Under the pieces are notes generated by a model. It did no database searches and was not told where the DNA came from. It saw only the letters and a list, made by a program, of their open reading frames with translations. From Maribacter sp. MMG018 (GTDB lineage: Bacteria > Bacteroidota > Bacteroidia > Flavobacteriales > Flavobacteriaceae), in contig NZ_JAGJEC010000001.1 in the NCBI RefSeq assembly GCF_018100785.1, forward strand, positions 744,001-808,000: 64,000 nt of DNA. Reading direction: 5' to 3'. Made by a program: the position numbers and the translations under genes. This document shows positions 46,392-54,358 of this stretch, in pieces; the stretch's first letter is position 1; every line of letters begins with the position of its first letter.

Positions 46392-46424
46392 TTGATTTAT
46401 TTGTTCGTTATTTTCTTATATTTA
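46392..46424 (+). promoter_or_regulatory. Promoter for micro-ORF 1 (TTG-N22-TATATTTA)
   Basis: TTG at 46392-46394, 22-bp spacer, TATATTTA at 46417-46424 (last base departs from TAnnTTTG). About 46 bp before the micro-ORF start. Confidence 0.5.
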
Positions 46425-46470
46425 TGACGAGTTACGAATAACCCAAAGCAATCGATTAAAATTTAGCCTA

Positions 46471-46575
46471 ATGAATACCCAAAACCACATTGCACCAGAA
46501 GAAAAAGTACAGGTATACCACAATGATTTTTTTAGTGGTATCGTTTTGTTGACCAAAAAGCTGTTTATGCTTTAG
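46471..46575 (+). CDS. Micro-protein with C-terminal LTKKLFML (copy 1)
   Basis: 34 residues, ATG to TAG, hydrophilic N-terminus (MNTQNHIAPEEKVQVYHND) and hydrophobic-basic C-terminus (IVLLTKKLFML). Its C-terminal end matches that of the ORF at 47290 almost exactly (LTKKLFM then L or F), with different codons. It is flanked by its own promoter and a strong terminator 27 bp after the stop, so it looks like a monocistronic small gene. Function unknown: a small membrane protein, a signalling peptide or a toxin are all possible. Confidence 0.6.
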   Translation: MNTQNHIAPEEKVQVYHNDFFSGIVLLTKKLFML

Positions 46576-46602
46576 TCTATCAACAAAAATTAAAAGAGTA
46601 AG

Positions 46603-46635
46603 AAAAAGAGCAACTTATTAAGTTGCTCTTTTTTT
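46603..46635 (+). terminator. Terminator of micro-ORF 1
   Basis: A 14-bp stem (AAAAAGAGCAACTT / AAGTTGCTCTTTTT) with a 3-nt loop and T-run. Confidence 0.9.
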
Positions 46636-46816
46636 ATACCCATACTTTAAGGACTTTTTTTATTGTTCTGTAAACATCCACTAAAATATTAACATATTGA
46701 CTAATATGTTATTTTTGCCTTACTTTAATCGATAAATAATGTACTTTTATCGTACTATATAACAAGTTTGCCTGTCTACACATCGATAATAGTAAGTTTT
46801 ACCACAAAATATAAAT

Positions 46817-46843
46817 TTGTAGGAAAAATATTACATATATTTG
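46817..46843 (+). promoter_or_regulatory. Promoter for the small lipoprotein gene (TTG-N16-TATATTTG)
   Basis: TTG at 46817-46819, 16-bp spacer (one short of the usual range), TATATTTG at 46836-46843, 49 bp before the ATG at 46893. Confidence 0.55.
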
Positions 46844-46892
46844 AAGTGTAATTAATAGTGAATCCCAAATCACTACATAAACTTAACCCATC

Positions 46893-47261
46893 ATGCGAAC
46901 TTTATTTAATGGTGTATTGCTCTTTATTTTAATTAGTTCTTGTTCTAAAATTGAAACCAATGACGATCCGGTCATAGGTATATGGGAACATAATGTGAAA
47001 GCTGCGACCAATAGCAACAAGATGGTGGTGGACAAAGAAGAGTGGATTTTTAATGACGTATATCTTGGGCGCTTTCACGGATACAATAATGGAGAGATTA
47101 CATATTTAACCGATTTTAAATGGACCGTGGACGGTGACATATACACTATATCCTATCCGGGAACCGATTTTCCAAATGATCAGGCAATACTTGTAGAAAA
47201 TGAAGACGGGACACATCTAAAGCGTTTGTCCGGTGATACATTGGCAATCAAACGAAATTGA
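46893..47261 (+). CDS. Small lipocalin-like lipoprotein
   Basis: 122 residues. The lipoprotein signal ends LISSCS (Cys17). DPVIGIWEHN after the signal is the opening of many Bacteroidota lipocalin-like small domains, and the rest is compatible with a beta-barrel (EEWIFNDVYLGRF, FKWTVDGDIYTISYPG). No exact family recognised. Micro-ORF 2 starts 28 bp after its stop and shares its transcript by appearance. Confidence 0.75.
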   Translation: MRTLFNGVLLFILISSCSKIETNDDPVIGIWEHNVKAATNSNKMVVDKEEWIFNDVYLGRFHGYNNGEITYLTDFKWTVDGDIYTISYPGTDFPNDQAILVENEDGTHLKRLSGDTLAIKRN

Positions 47262-47289
47262 ACATAAGACTTATATATACCTACTTATT

Positions 47290-47400
47290 ATGCAAACTAC
47301 ACATTATCAAAGTCCGGCTGTTAGACAAGAATCTCGGTCAGAGGTAAGAATTCTATTAAAAGCTATGTTAATGCTTACCAAGAAGCTATTTATGTTCTAA
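47290..47400 (+). CDS. Micro-protein with C-terminal LTKKLFMF (copy 2)
   Basis: 36 residues, ATG to TAA: hydrophilic, Arg-containing N-terminus (MQTTHYQSPAVRQESRSEV) and C-terminal ILLKAMLMLTKKLFMF. Paralogue of the ORF at 46471: similar start (MNTQ against MQTT) and near-identical end. The shared block uses different codons (ACC-AAG-AAG-CTA against ACC-AAA-AAG-CTG), which supports selection on protein, not chance DNA repetition. A terminator begins 26 bp after the stop. Function unknown. Confidence 0.6.
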   Translation: MQTTHYQSPAVRQESRSEVRILLKAMLMLTKKLFMF

Positions 47401-47426
47401 TAGAACTAAAAGCAAAAATCCCCCCT

Positions 47427-47455
47427 AAGGAGCAAAGAAATTTGTTCCTTTTTTT
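47427..47455 (+). terminator. Terminator of the lipoprotein / micro-ORF 2 transcript
   Basis: A 10-bp stem (AAGGAGCAAA / TTTGTTCCTT, one G-T pair) with GAAA loop and T7. The following 188 bp to 47643 show no clear element. Confidence 0.8.
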
Positions 47456-47643
47456 ATGCTGAATTTTCTGTAAACGGCATATGAGAAATGTAAACGACCG
47501 CTTTACTGTTCTTTAGGGAAAAGCAAGTTCTGATCAATATCGATATAATTTAGGAAGTCATTTAAAATTCGCTTAAAATATTCCTATTTTTAACCTAGTA
47601 TCCTAAATAATATTATCTCTAACTAAATTATTTAAACAGGTTC

Positions 47644-50013
47644 ATGATCAAGCGTACTTTCTATTTTCTGGTTTTTTTATTTAATGTGTTGCCGCTGGTT
47701 GCCCAGCAATCGAATATTTCTTCATTGAAAATTGAAGAAATTATGAAGGGCGATGATTTTATCGGGCATAGGCCATCCAATGTTTTTTGGGCCTCAGATC
47801 AATCTACTATCTATTTTAATTGGAATCCTGAAAAGGCCTTTAGTGATTCACTTTATGGCTACCAACTTGCTAACAAGCAAATAAAAAAAATAGGTTTTAT
47901 GGAAGCGGAGAAGCTTCCTTCTGCGAGAATGTTGGATCATCCGACCAAACAAAAAAGTGTATATGCCAAAAACGGGGACATATTTATTTTTGATAAGACG
48001 ACACGTACGTCTTTACCCATTACCAAAACCAAAGAAAGGGAATCCAATCCCCATTTTACCGACAACGGTACAAAAGTGGCCTATATAAAAGAGAACAATT
48101 TGTATACCTGGGATCTTAATACAGGCGCTACAGAACAAATCACCGATTTTGTGGAAAGTGTAGAGAAAGAACCTAAAAAAAGTACCAAAGACGAATGGTT
48201 GTATCAAGATCAATTAAGCTTGTTTGGTGTGCTTCGTGAAAGAAAAGAAAAAAGAGATCAGGAAGAAAGCATACTCAAAAAATTAGAGGATGAAGCTCCC
48301 CTTCCTCTTGTTCATGGTAAAAAGCGTGTCGTAAATTTAAAAGTTGGGCCAGCCGGTCGTTTTGTTACCTATGTGCTAATGGAAACTAAAAAGAACAAAC
48401 GTACCATTGTTCCGCACTTTGTGACAGAATCGGGCTATACCGAAGATCAGACTACTAGAACAAAGGTAGGGGACGAACTTCCGGTATATGAAATGTTCGT
48501 ATACGATAGGGTAAAACGAAAAAACTATCAAGTTTCGTTCGAGAACCTTGAGGGGTTGAACGATATTCCTGAATTCACCAAAGATTATCCGGACAAGCCC
48601 TACGTAAACGATAATCCTGTCGGTAGAGTTAGTAGCCCCACATGGCATCCAAACGGTTCAAAGGCCATTTTAGATGTTCAGGCCAGTAACTATAAAAATA
48701 GATGGATCGTTTTGTTAGATGCCGAGACAGGTACTATTACCCAGTTAGACAGGCAACATGATGAAGCTTGGATAGGTGGCCCGGGAATCACCGGATGGTT
48801 TAGTGGGGGAAAATTAGGGTGGATGCCCGACGGAAAACATATCTGGTATATGTCCGAAAAAACAGGATATTCCCATATCTATATGATGGATATGAACGGG
48901 GGAGGCAAGAAGGCTCTAACCCAAGGCGAATTTGAAATATACGACCCCTTTATTTCCAAGGATAAAAAACGATGGTATTTTACGGCGAATAAAAACCATC
49001 CTGGAGACAGACAATTCTATACCATGAACCTTAAGGGAGGTAAGTTTAGGCAACTAACAAGTATGGAAGGTAAAAATGAAGTTACCCTATCTCCCGATGA
49101 AAAGTATATGGCAATACTATATTCGTATTCCAACAAGCCGACAGAATTATATTTGCAGAACAACCCTTTAAAGAGTAATAAGGTTCAACCTATACGTATT
49201 ACGGAGTCAAACACCCAAGAGTTTGATAGTTATCAGTGGAAAGATCCCGAGATAATTACTTTTCCGGCTTCTGATGGTGCTCAGGTGCATGCCCGTCTTT
49301 ATACGCCAGAAGCGAGCGTTAAAAACAACGCGGCCGTAATCTTTGTACATGGCGCAGGTTATCTACAAAATGCCCATAAATGGTGGAGTTCTTATCATAG
49401 GGAATATATGTTCCATAACCTTTTGGTAGACAATGGCTATACTGTTTTGGATATAGATTACCGAGGTAGTGCCGGATATGGCCGTGATTGGCGAACAGGA
49501 ATATATCGCCATATGGGCGGTAAAGACCTTTCGGATCAAGTGGATGGAGCCAAGTACCTTATGCAAAAATATGGGGTAGATGCCGATAAAATTGGAATTT
49601 ATGGTGGGTCATATGGTGGGTTTATTACCCTTATGGGAATGTTCAACGCCCCTGATATTTTTAGCGCGGGCGCAGCCATCCGTTCGGTTGGTGATTGGGC
49701 GGCATATAACCATACCTACACGGCCCATATATTAAATACACCTGTACAGGATAGTTTAGCCTATAAAAGAAGCTCACCTATATATTTTGCAGAAGGCCTA
49801 AAGGGCAAACTATTAATTCTACACGGTATGGTAGATGATAATGTGCACTTTCAAGATATGGTACGACTTTCTCAAAGATTGATAGAACTTGGTAAGGAAG
49901 ATTGGGAAATGGCGGTTTATCCAGTAGAAAGACATGGTTTTGTAGAACCAAGTAGTTGGACGGATGAATACAAGCGTATATTTAAATTGTTTCAAGAGAC
50001 GCTGGTGAAATAA
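47644..50013 (+). CDS. Secreted S9-family serine peptidase (dipeptidyl-peptidase IV-like)
   Basis: 789 residues. A signal peptide (cleaved after LVAQQ) is followed by a beta-propeller (about 60-520, with repeated WxPDG-type blades such as LGWMPDGKHIWYMSEKTG). The alpha/beta hydrolase domain has Ser656 in GGSYGGF, the Asp731/732 pair in MVDDNVHFQ and His764 in VERHGF. It cleaves peptides in the periplasm or outside the cell, probably after proline or alanine. Two M28 peptidases encoded about 12 kb away suggest a peptide-scavenging lifestyle. Confidence 0.93.
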   Translation: MIKRTFYFLVFLFNVLPLVAQQSNISSLKIEEIMKGDDFIGHRPSNVFWASDQSTIYFNWNPEKAFSDSLYGYQLANKQIKKIGFMEAEKLPSARMLDHPTKQKSVYAKNGDIFIFDKTTRTSLPITKTKERESNPHFTDNGTKVAYIKENNLYTWDLNTGATEQITDFVESVEKEPKKSTKDEWLYQDQLSLFGVLRERKEKRDQEESILKKLEDEAPLPLVHGKKRVVNLKVGPAGRFVTYVLMETKKNKRTIVPHFVTESGYTEDQTTRTKVGDELPVYEMFVYDRVKRKNYQVSFENLEGLNDIPEFTKDYPDKPYVNDNPVGRVSSPTWHPNGSKAILDVQASNYKNRWIVLLDAETGTITQLDRQHDEAWIGGPGITGWFSGGKLGWMPDGKHIWYMSEKTGYSHIYMMDMNGGGKKALTQGEFEIYDPFISKDKKRWYFTANKNHPGDRQFYTMNLKGGKFRQLTSMEGKNEVTLSPDEKYMAILYSYSNKPTELYLQNNPLKSNKVQPIRITESNTQEFDSYQWKDPEIITFPASDGAQVHARLYTPEASVKNNAAVIFVHGAGYLQNAHKWWSSYHREYMFHNLLVDNGYTVLDIDYRGSAGYGRDWRTGIYRHMGGKDLSDQVDGAKYLMQKYGVDADKIGIYGGSYGGFITLMGMFNAPDIFSAGAAIRSVGDWAAYNHTYTAHILNTPVQDSLAYKRSSPIYFAEGLKGKLLILHGMVDDNVHFQDMVRLSQRLIELGKEDWEMAVYPVERHGFVEPSSWTDEYKRIFKLFQETLVK

Positions 50014-50074
50014 GGCTTTTTATGCCATTATTCGTTAAAGGCCTAATTCTTAAACCAACATTTATGCGGTAGTT

Positions 50075-50589
50075 ATGAAAATTGAGTTCCAAAAATGTGG
50101 AGAGGAACATTTAGATACTTTAGTAGAGATTTCTAAAGCTACTTTTATAGCTGCATTTAAGGACCAAAATAATCCTGATGATTTTGACAGGTATATATCA
50201 CAGGCTTTTTCGAGGCAACGATTATATACAGAATTAATGAACCCAGAATCGGTGTTTTATTTTGTTTTTGGAAAAGGGGAATTAGTGGGGTATTTTAAAT
50301 TGAACACCAATGATGCCCAAACAGATATTAAGCTTCCTGAAAGTATGGAATTAGAACGTATTTATGTGTTGCATAACTTTCAGGGCAACGGATTGGGAGA
50401 AATGATTGTTGAGAAGGCCAAGAAGATGGCCAAGGACCTAAAAAAATCGTTTTTATGGCTGGGGTCTGGGAAAAGAACCAAAGGGCCATTCAGTTTTATG
50501 AAAGGCAAGATTTCCATCAGTTCGGAACACATCCTTATTACATTGGGGATGATAAACAGACCGATTGGTTCATGCGTGCAGACCTTTAA
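50075..50589 (+). pseudogene. GNAT N-acetyltransferase with a -1 frameshift in a G-run
   Basis: In frame 1 the protein is a GNAT up to FLWLG (about residue 130), with the acetyl-CoA loop YVLHNFQGNGLGEMIV. After the GGGG run at 50461-50464 the frame goes off family and stops at 50599. The +1 frame continues perfectly (VWEKNQRAIQFYERQDF, then a GDDKQTDW stretch, ending MRADL at 50587-50589), the usual GNAT C-terminus. One missing G explains this. It is a real pseudogene, a phase-variable tract or a sequencing error. Confidence 0.85.
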
Positions 50590-50609
50590 AAATAAATAAA
50601 AGAACATAT

Positions 50610-51761
50610 ATGCTACATAGAATCATTACCGCCCTTTTACTAGTGTCTTGTTTTACAATTTGTGGACAGGATTACTACTTCCCCGAACGCAATGCGGATT
50701 GGGAACAAAGAAGTCCCGAAAATTTTAAAGTGAACGGAGAAAAGTTGAAAGAGGCAGTGGATTTTGCCATGAACAACGAATATTCGGGTTCACGAGATTT
50801 GCGTATTGCTATTTTAAAAGGATTTGAAAAAGAACCCTTTCACCAAATATTAGGGCCTACCAAGAAAAGGGGCGGCCCGGCAGGTATGATTCTAAAAAAT
50901 GGGTATGTTGTTACCCGTTGGGGCGATACCAAAAGGGTGGATATGACTTTTAGCGTCACTAAAAGTTTCTTGAGTACAACGGCAGGTTTGGCCTTTGATG
51001 AACAATTGATCGCAAGTACGGACGATAAGGTGGCCAATTATGTATGGGATGGTACTTTTGAAGGCCCTCATAACTCTGAAATCACCTGGAAACATTTGCT
51101 ACAACAAAATTCTGCATGGTCGGGTGAGCTTTGGGGCGGTAAGGATTGGGCCGATAGGCCACCAAGTACAGGTAGTATAGACGATTGGAAATTTGCTGCA
51201 CCCAATAAACCGGGTTCCGTAATGGAATATAACGATGTTAGGGTAAATGTTTTGGCCTACGCGTTAACGCAGGTTTGGCGTAAACCTTTACCTCAGGTTC
51301 TAAAAGAAAATTTGATGGATAAGATCGGGGCTAGTACAACATGGAGATGGTATGGTTATGATCATGCGTGGACGGTTATAGACGGTGTAAAGATGAATTC
51401 GGTTACCGGTGGGGGGCATTCTGGTGCGGGTATGTTCATAAGTACGGAGGATATGGCGCGCTTTGGTCTCTTGTTTTTGAATAATGGAAAATGGGAGAAT
51501 CAGAGGCTGCTAAGTGAAGAATGGATACAAATGGCCATTGAACCATCGGAGCCTAATGTTAATTATGGTTATATGTGGTGGTTGAACAAAAAGGGGGATA
51601 GGCATTGGAAAGGATTGTCGGAAGATATTTATTATGCCGCCGGTTTTGGCGGTAACTTTATAGTTGTAGACAGAAAAAATGATTTGGTCGTGGTTACAAG
51701 GTGGTTAGAACCTAATAAGATCGGTGAGTTTATGACTCGGGTAACGGCTGCGCTACCTTAA
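50610..51761 (+). CDS. Secreted serine hydrolase of the class C beta-lactamase / PBP4* family
   Basis: 383 residues from ATG 50610; an upstream in-frame TTG lies in the GNAT 3' end. Signal peptide (about 1-19, ending FTICGQ). The nucleophile motif SVTK (Ser115, Lys118) and a YND triad (MEYNDVRV) match the YxN position. The third motif is diverged around GFGGNF. It is an esterase, D-peptidase or beta-lactamase-like enzyme; the substrate cannot be inferred. It is convergent with the aminotransferase, with a 4-bp overlap of stops. Confidence 0.85.
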   Translation: MLHRIITALLLVSCFTICGQDYYFPERNADWEQRSPENFKVNGEKLKEAVDFAMNNEYSGSRDLRIAILKGFEKEPFHQILGPTKKRGGPAGMILKNGYVVTRWGDTKRVDMTFSVTKSFLSTTAGLAFDEQLIASTDDKVANYVWDGTFEGPHNSEITWKHLLQQNSAWSGELWGGKDWADRPPSTGSIDDWKFAAPNKPGSVMEYNDVRVNVLAYALTQVWRKPLPQVLKENLMDKIGASTTWRWYGYDHAWTVIDGVKMNSVTGGGHSGAGMFISTEDMARFGLLFLNNGKWENQRLLSEEWIQMAIEPSEPNVNYGYMWWLNKKGDRHWKGLSEDIYYAAGFGGNFIVVDRKNDLVVVTRWLEPNKIGEFMTRVTAALP

Positions 51762-52912
51762 AATCTAGAAAGTATTTCTAACGCTTTTGAAAGGGTTTCT
51801 TTCTTTTTTGCAAAACAGAAACGGAGCATTTTATCATCCCTATGCTTCATATTAAAAGAAGAAATGGGTATGCATGCCACGCCATGTTCTGTAATTAGTC
51901 TTTTGGCAAAACCTTCGTCCCCTTCGTCTGAAATATTGGAGTAGTCCAATAATTGAAAATAAGTTCCTTCCGTAGGTGTAAATTTAAAGTTGGTGCCAGA
52001 TAGGCCTTTCAGGAAATAATTGCGTTTTTGCTCATAAAAACTGTTTAACTTCAGATAGTTTTCTTCACTGTTAAGATATGTAGAAAGGGCCCTTTGTTTA
52101 GGGTGGTCTACACAGAAGACTGCAAATTGATGGGTTTTTCTAAATTCTTGCATCAATTTGGCCGGTGCGGCACAGTACCCAATTTTCCATCCGGTTACAT
52201 GGAATGTTTTGCCAAAAGAGGCACATACGATGCTGCGTTGTACCAAATCATGAAATCTGCAGGCACTTTCATGTTGTTGGCCATCAAATACGATATGTTC
52301 GTAAACCTCGTCGCTCAATAAAATAATGTTGGTGGGTTTTAGAATTTCCTGTAGGGTCAACATGTCTTTTTTGGTGAAGATGCGTCCGCTTGGGTTATGA
52401 GGTGTATTTATGATTACCATTTTCGTCCTTGGGGTTATTTTTTGCTTAAAAACGTCCCAATCTATGATGTATCCGTTTTTATTGAGTTGTAATGGAACCG
52501 GAATGCCACCGTTAACCTCTATTGCCGGCTCATAACAGTCATACGCGGGCTTTATTACGATTACTTCGTCTCCAGGTCGTATAAAGGCGGTAATCGCCGT
52601 AAAAATAGCTTGAGTGGCACCAACGGTAACGGTTATTTCTTTTTCTACATCGTATAAGTGATTATGTTGGTTGTATATCTTTTTAGAAATGGCTGCTCTT
52701 AACCCGTAGTAACCATGCATTGGCGCATATTGGTTATGTCCTTCGCGCATGGCTTTCGAAACCAATGAAATTAATTGTGGGTCGGCTTCAAAATTTGGGA
52801 AGCCTTGTGAAAGATCTATTGCCCCATGTGTTCTGGCTAAATTACCGACGGTGGTAAAAATCGTCGTTTGTACATTCGGCAGTTTCGAGATATAAGGAAC
52901 CATGGCGCTCAT
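51758..52912 (-). CDS. PLP-dependent class I/II aminotransferase (YbdL/methionine aminotransferase type)
   Basis: 384 residues; ATG at 52912 or 52903. Fold-type I PLP enzyme with Lys235 in SFGKTFHVTGWKIGY, PHNPSGRIFT around the cofactor, and DEVYEH. The combination matches YbdL-like methionine/kynurenine aminotransferases. It transfers an amino group from methionine or aromatic amino acids to 2-oxoacids. Convergent with the serine hydrolase. Confidence 0.92.
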   Translation of the reverse strand: MSAMVPYISKLPNVQTTIFTTVGNLARTHGAIDLSQGFPNFEADPQLISLVSKAMREGHNQYAPMHGYYGLRAAISKKIYNQHNHLYDVEKEITVTVGATQAIFTAITAFIRPGDEVIVIKPAYDCYEPAIEVNGGIPVPLQLNKNGYIIDWDVFKQKITPRTKMVIINTPHNPSGRIFTKKDMLTLQEILKPTNIILLSDEVYEHIVFDGQQHESACRFHDLVQRSIVCASFGKTFHVTGWKIGYCAAPAKLMQEFRKTHQFAVFCVDHPKQRALSTYLNSEENYLKLNSFYEQKRNYFLKGLSGTNFKFTPTEGTYFQLLDYSNISDEGDEGFAKRLITEHGVACIPISSFNMKHRDDKMLRFCFAKKKETLSKALEILSRF

Positions 52913-52980
52913 TGGTATAAATATAGAAAATTATGCTGGTCTACCGTCTGGGGATTCCTAGTTTGGTTTTTTGGGGGTTG

Positions 52981-53481
52981 TCAAAGTTTCTTAGGCTGCT
53001 GCCGTAGTTGTGTTTCGACACATTTTAAATGATCGGTAACTTTTGTGAGGCATCTTTCAAGGTCTTTTTTGATCTCGCTTTCCCAAAACCTGAAAATGGT
53101 ATAACCCATTTCTTTTAATTTGGCGTTCACTTCTTGATCACGTTGAATATTACGCTCTATCTTGGCAACCCAAAATTCACGGTTGGTTTTAATTTTTGGT
53201 TTTCTTTCTTCCCAATTGTAACCATGCCAGTATTCGCCATCAATGAAGATAACTGTTTTGTATTTGTTTAAGGCTATATCGGGCTTCCCTATTAATTTTT
53301 TATAGTCTATACGATATCTATACCCTACGGCGAACAAAGCTTTTCTAAAAGCCATTTCTGGCTTTGTATTCTTGCCGCGGATCTTGCTCATTATTTTAGA
53401 ACGTTGCGGAGTGGTGTAAAAGCCAGACTCCTCGTTGAAACGTGGTACTACGATACGTTCTTTGGTATAATCTTTAGACAT
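52981..53481 (-). CDS. Vsr-like very short patch repair endonuclease
   Basis: 166 residues. The motifs QRSKIMSKIRGKNTKPE, GKPDIAL (catalytic Asp), VIFIDGEYWHG and TNREFWVAKIERNIQRD follow Vsr order, which nicks DNA 5' of T:G mismatches made by deamination of 5-methylcytosine. The zinc-binding Cys residues of E. coli Vsr appear replaced (GEYWHGYNW in place of GCFWHHHHC, and FWES in place of VWEC). No cytosine methylase gene is in the window, so its partner or present target is open. Confidence 0.85.
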   Translation of the reverse strand: MSKDYTKERIVVPRFNEESGFYTTPQRSKIMSKIRGKNTKPEMAFRKALFAVGYRYRIDYKKLIGKPDIALNKYKTVIFIDGEYWHGYNWEERKPKIKTNREFWVAKIERNIQRDQEVNAKLKEMGYTIFRFWESEIKKDLERCLTKVTDHLKCVETQLRQQPKKL

Positions 53482-53493
53482 CTCCCTAAATTA

Positions 53494-53524
53494 AAAAATC
53501 CCAGACCTTTCGGAATGGGATTTT
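53494..53524 (-). terminator. Terminator of the sdh operon
   Basis: A 9-bp stem (AAAATCCCA / TGGGATTTT) with a 12-nt interior that has a small CC/GG pairing, and T-rich sequence on the minus strand. It follows the sdhB stop by 22 bp. Confidence 0.65.
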
Positions 53525-53546
53525 GAAAATTTTATGATACAAGGAT

Positions 53547-54293
53547 CTAATCTTTAATATTTGCCGATAAATATTCACGGTTCATACGGGCAATGTTCTC
53601 AAGAGAAATTCCTTTAGGACATTCTATTTCACACGCACCGGTATTCGTACAATTACCAAAACCTTCAAGGTCCATTTGGGCAACCATATTCTTAACACGG
53701 TCTACGGCTTCTATGCGGCCTTGTGGAAGTAGGGCATATTGTGAAACCTTGGCACCAACGAATAACATGGCAGAGGCATTTTTACAACTTGCAACACAAG
53801 CTCCACAACCGATGCACGTTGCGGCATCCATGGCCTCATCGGCAGCATACTTTGAAATAGGAATGGCGTTGGCATCCTGTGTATTACCAGAGGTATTTAC
53901 AGAAATATAACCACCGGCATGTTGTATACGGTCAAATGAGCTTCTGTCTACCACTAAATCCTTGATTACAGGAAAAGCCTTGGCTCTAAATGGCTCTATG
54001 GTTATGGTATCGCCATCTTTGAACATACGCATATGTAGTTGACAGGTGGTGACACCCCTATCGGGTCCATGGGCCTCTCCGTTGATGTACATGGAACACA
54101 TACCACATATTCCTTCACGGCAATCATGGTCAAAAGCAACCGGTTCTTCTCCTTGGTTGACCAGTTGTTCGTTTAAAACATCCATCATTTCCAAAAAGGA
54201 CATGTGTTCGGATATATCCGTTACTTTATAATCGACCATAGAACCTTTATCTTTTGGTCCTTTTTGCCTCCAAATTTTTAACGTCAGATTCAT
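53547..54293 (-). CDS. sdhB: Succinate dehydrogenase / fumarate reductase iron-sulfur subunit
   Basis: 248 residues. The 2Fe-2S ligands are in CREGICGMC, the 4Fe-4S ligands in [11 protein letters not shown], and the 3Fe-4S region in [15 protein letters not shown]. All Cys are present. It transfers electrons from the flavoprotein to quinone in the inner membrane. It follows sdhA by 65 bp. Confidence 0.97.
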   Translation of the reverse strand: MNLTLKIWRQKGPKDKGSMVDYKVTDISEHMSFLEMMDVLNEQLVNQGEEPVAFDHDCREGICGMCSMYINGEAHGPDRGVTTCQLHMRMFKDGDTITIEPFRAKAFPVIKDLVVDRSSFDRIQHAGGYISVNTSGNTQDANAIPISKYAADEAMDAATCIGCGACVASCKNASAMLFVGAKVSQYALLPQGRIEAVDRVKNMVAQMDLEGFGNCTNTGACEIECPKGISLENIARMNREYLSANIKD

Positions 54294-54358
54294 ATTTTTT
54301 CGTTTTGGTTGCTAGTTGTCCGAGTAGATTGCCCCAATCATTTTGAACGAACCATCAA

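Larger units (their letters stand above)
46576..46892. other. Intergenic region before the small lipoprotein gene (317 bp)
   Basis: Contains the micro-ORF 1 terminator (46603-46635), a perfect inverted repeat AACATATT-N4-AATATGTT at 46691-46710 that looks like an operator, and a TTG-N16-TATATTTG promoter at 46817-46843. Very AT-rich, otherwise nothing coding. Confidence 0.55.
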
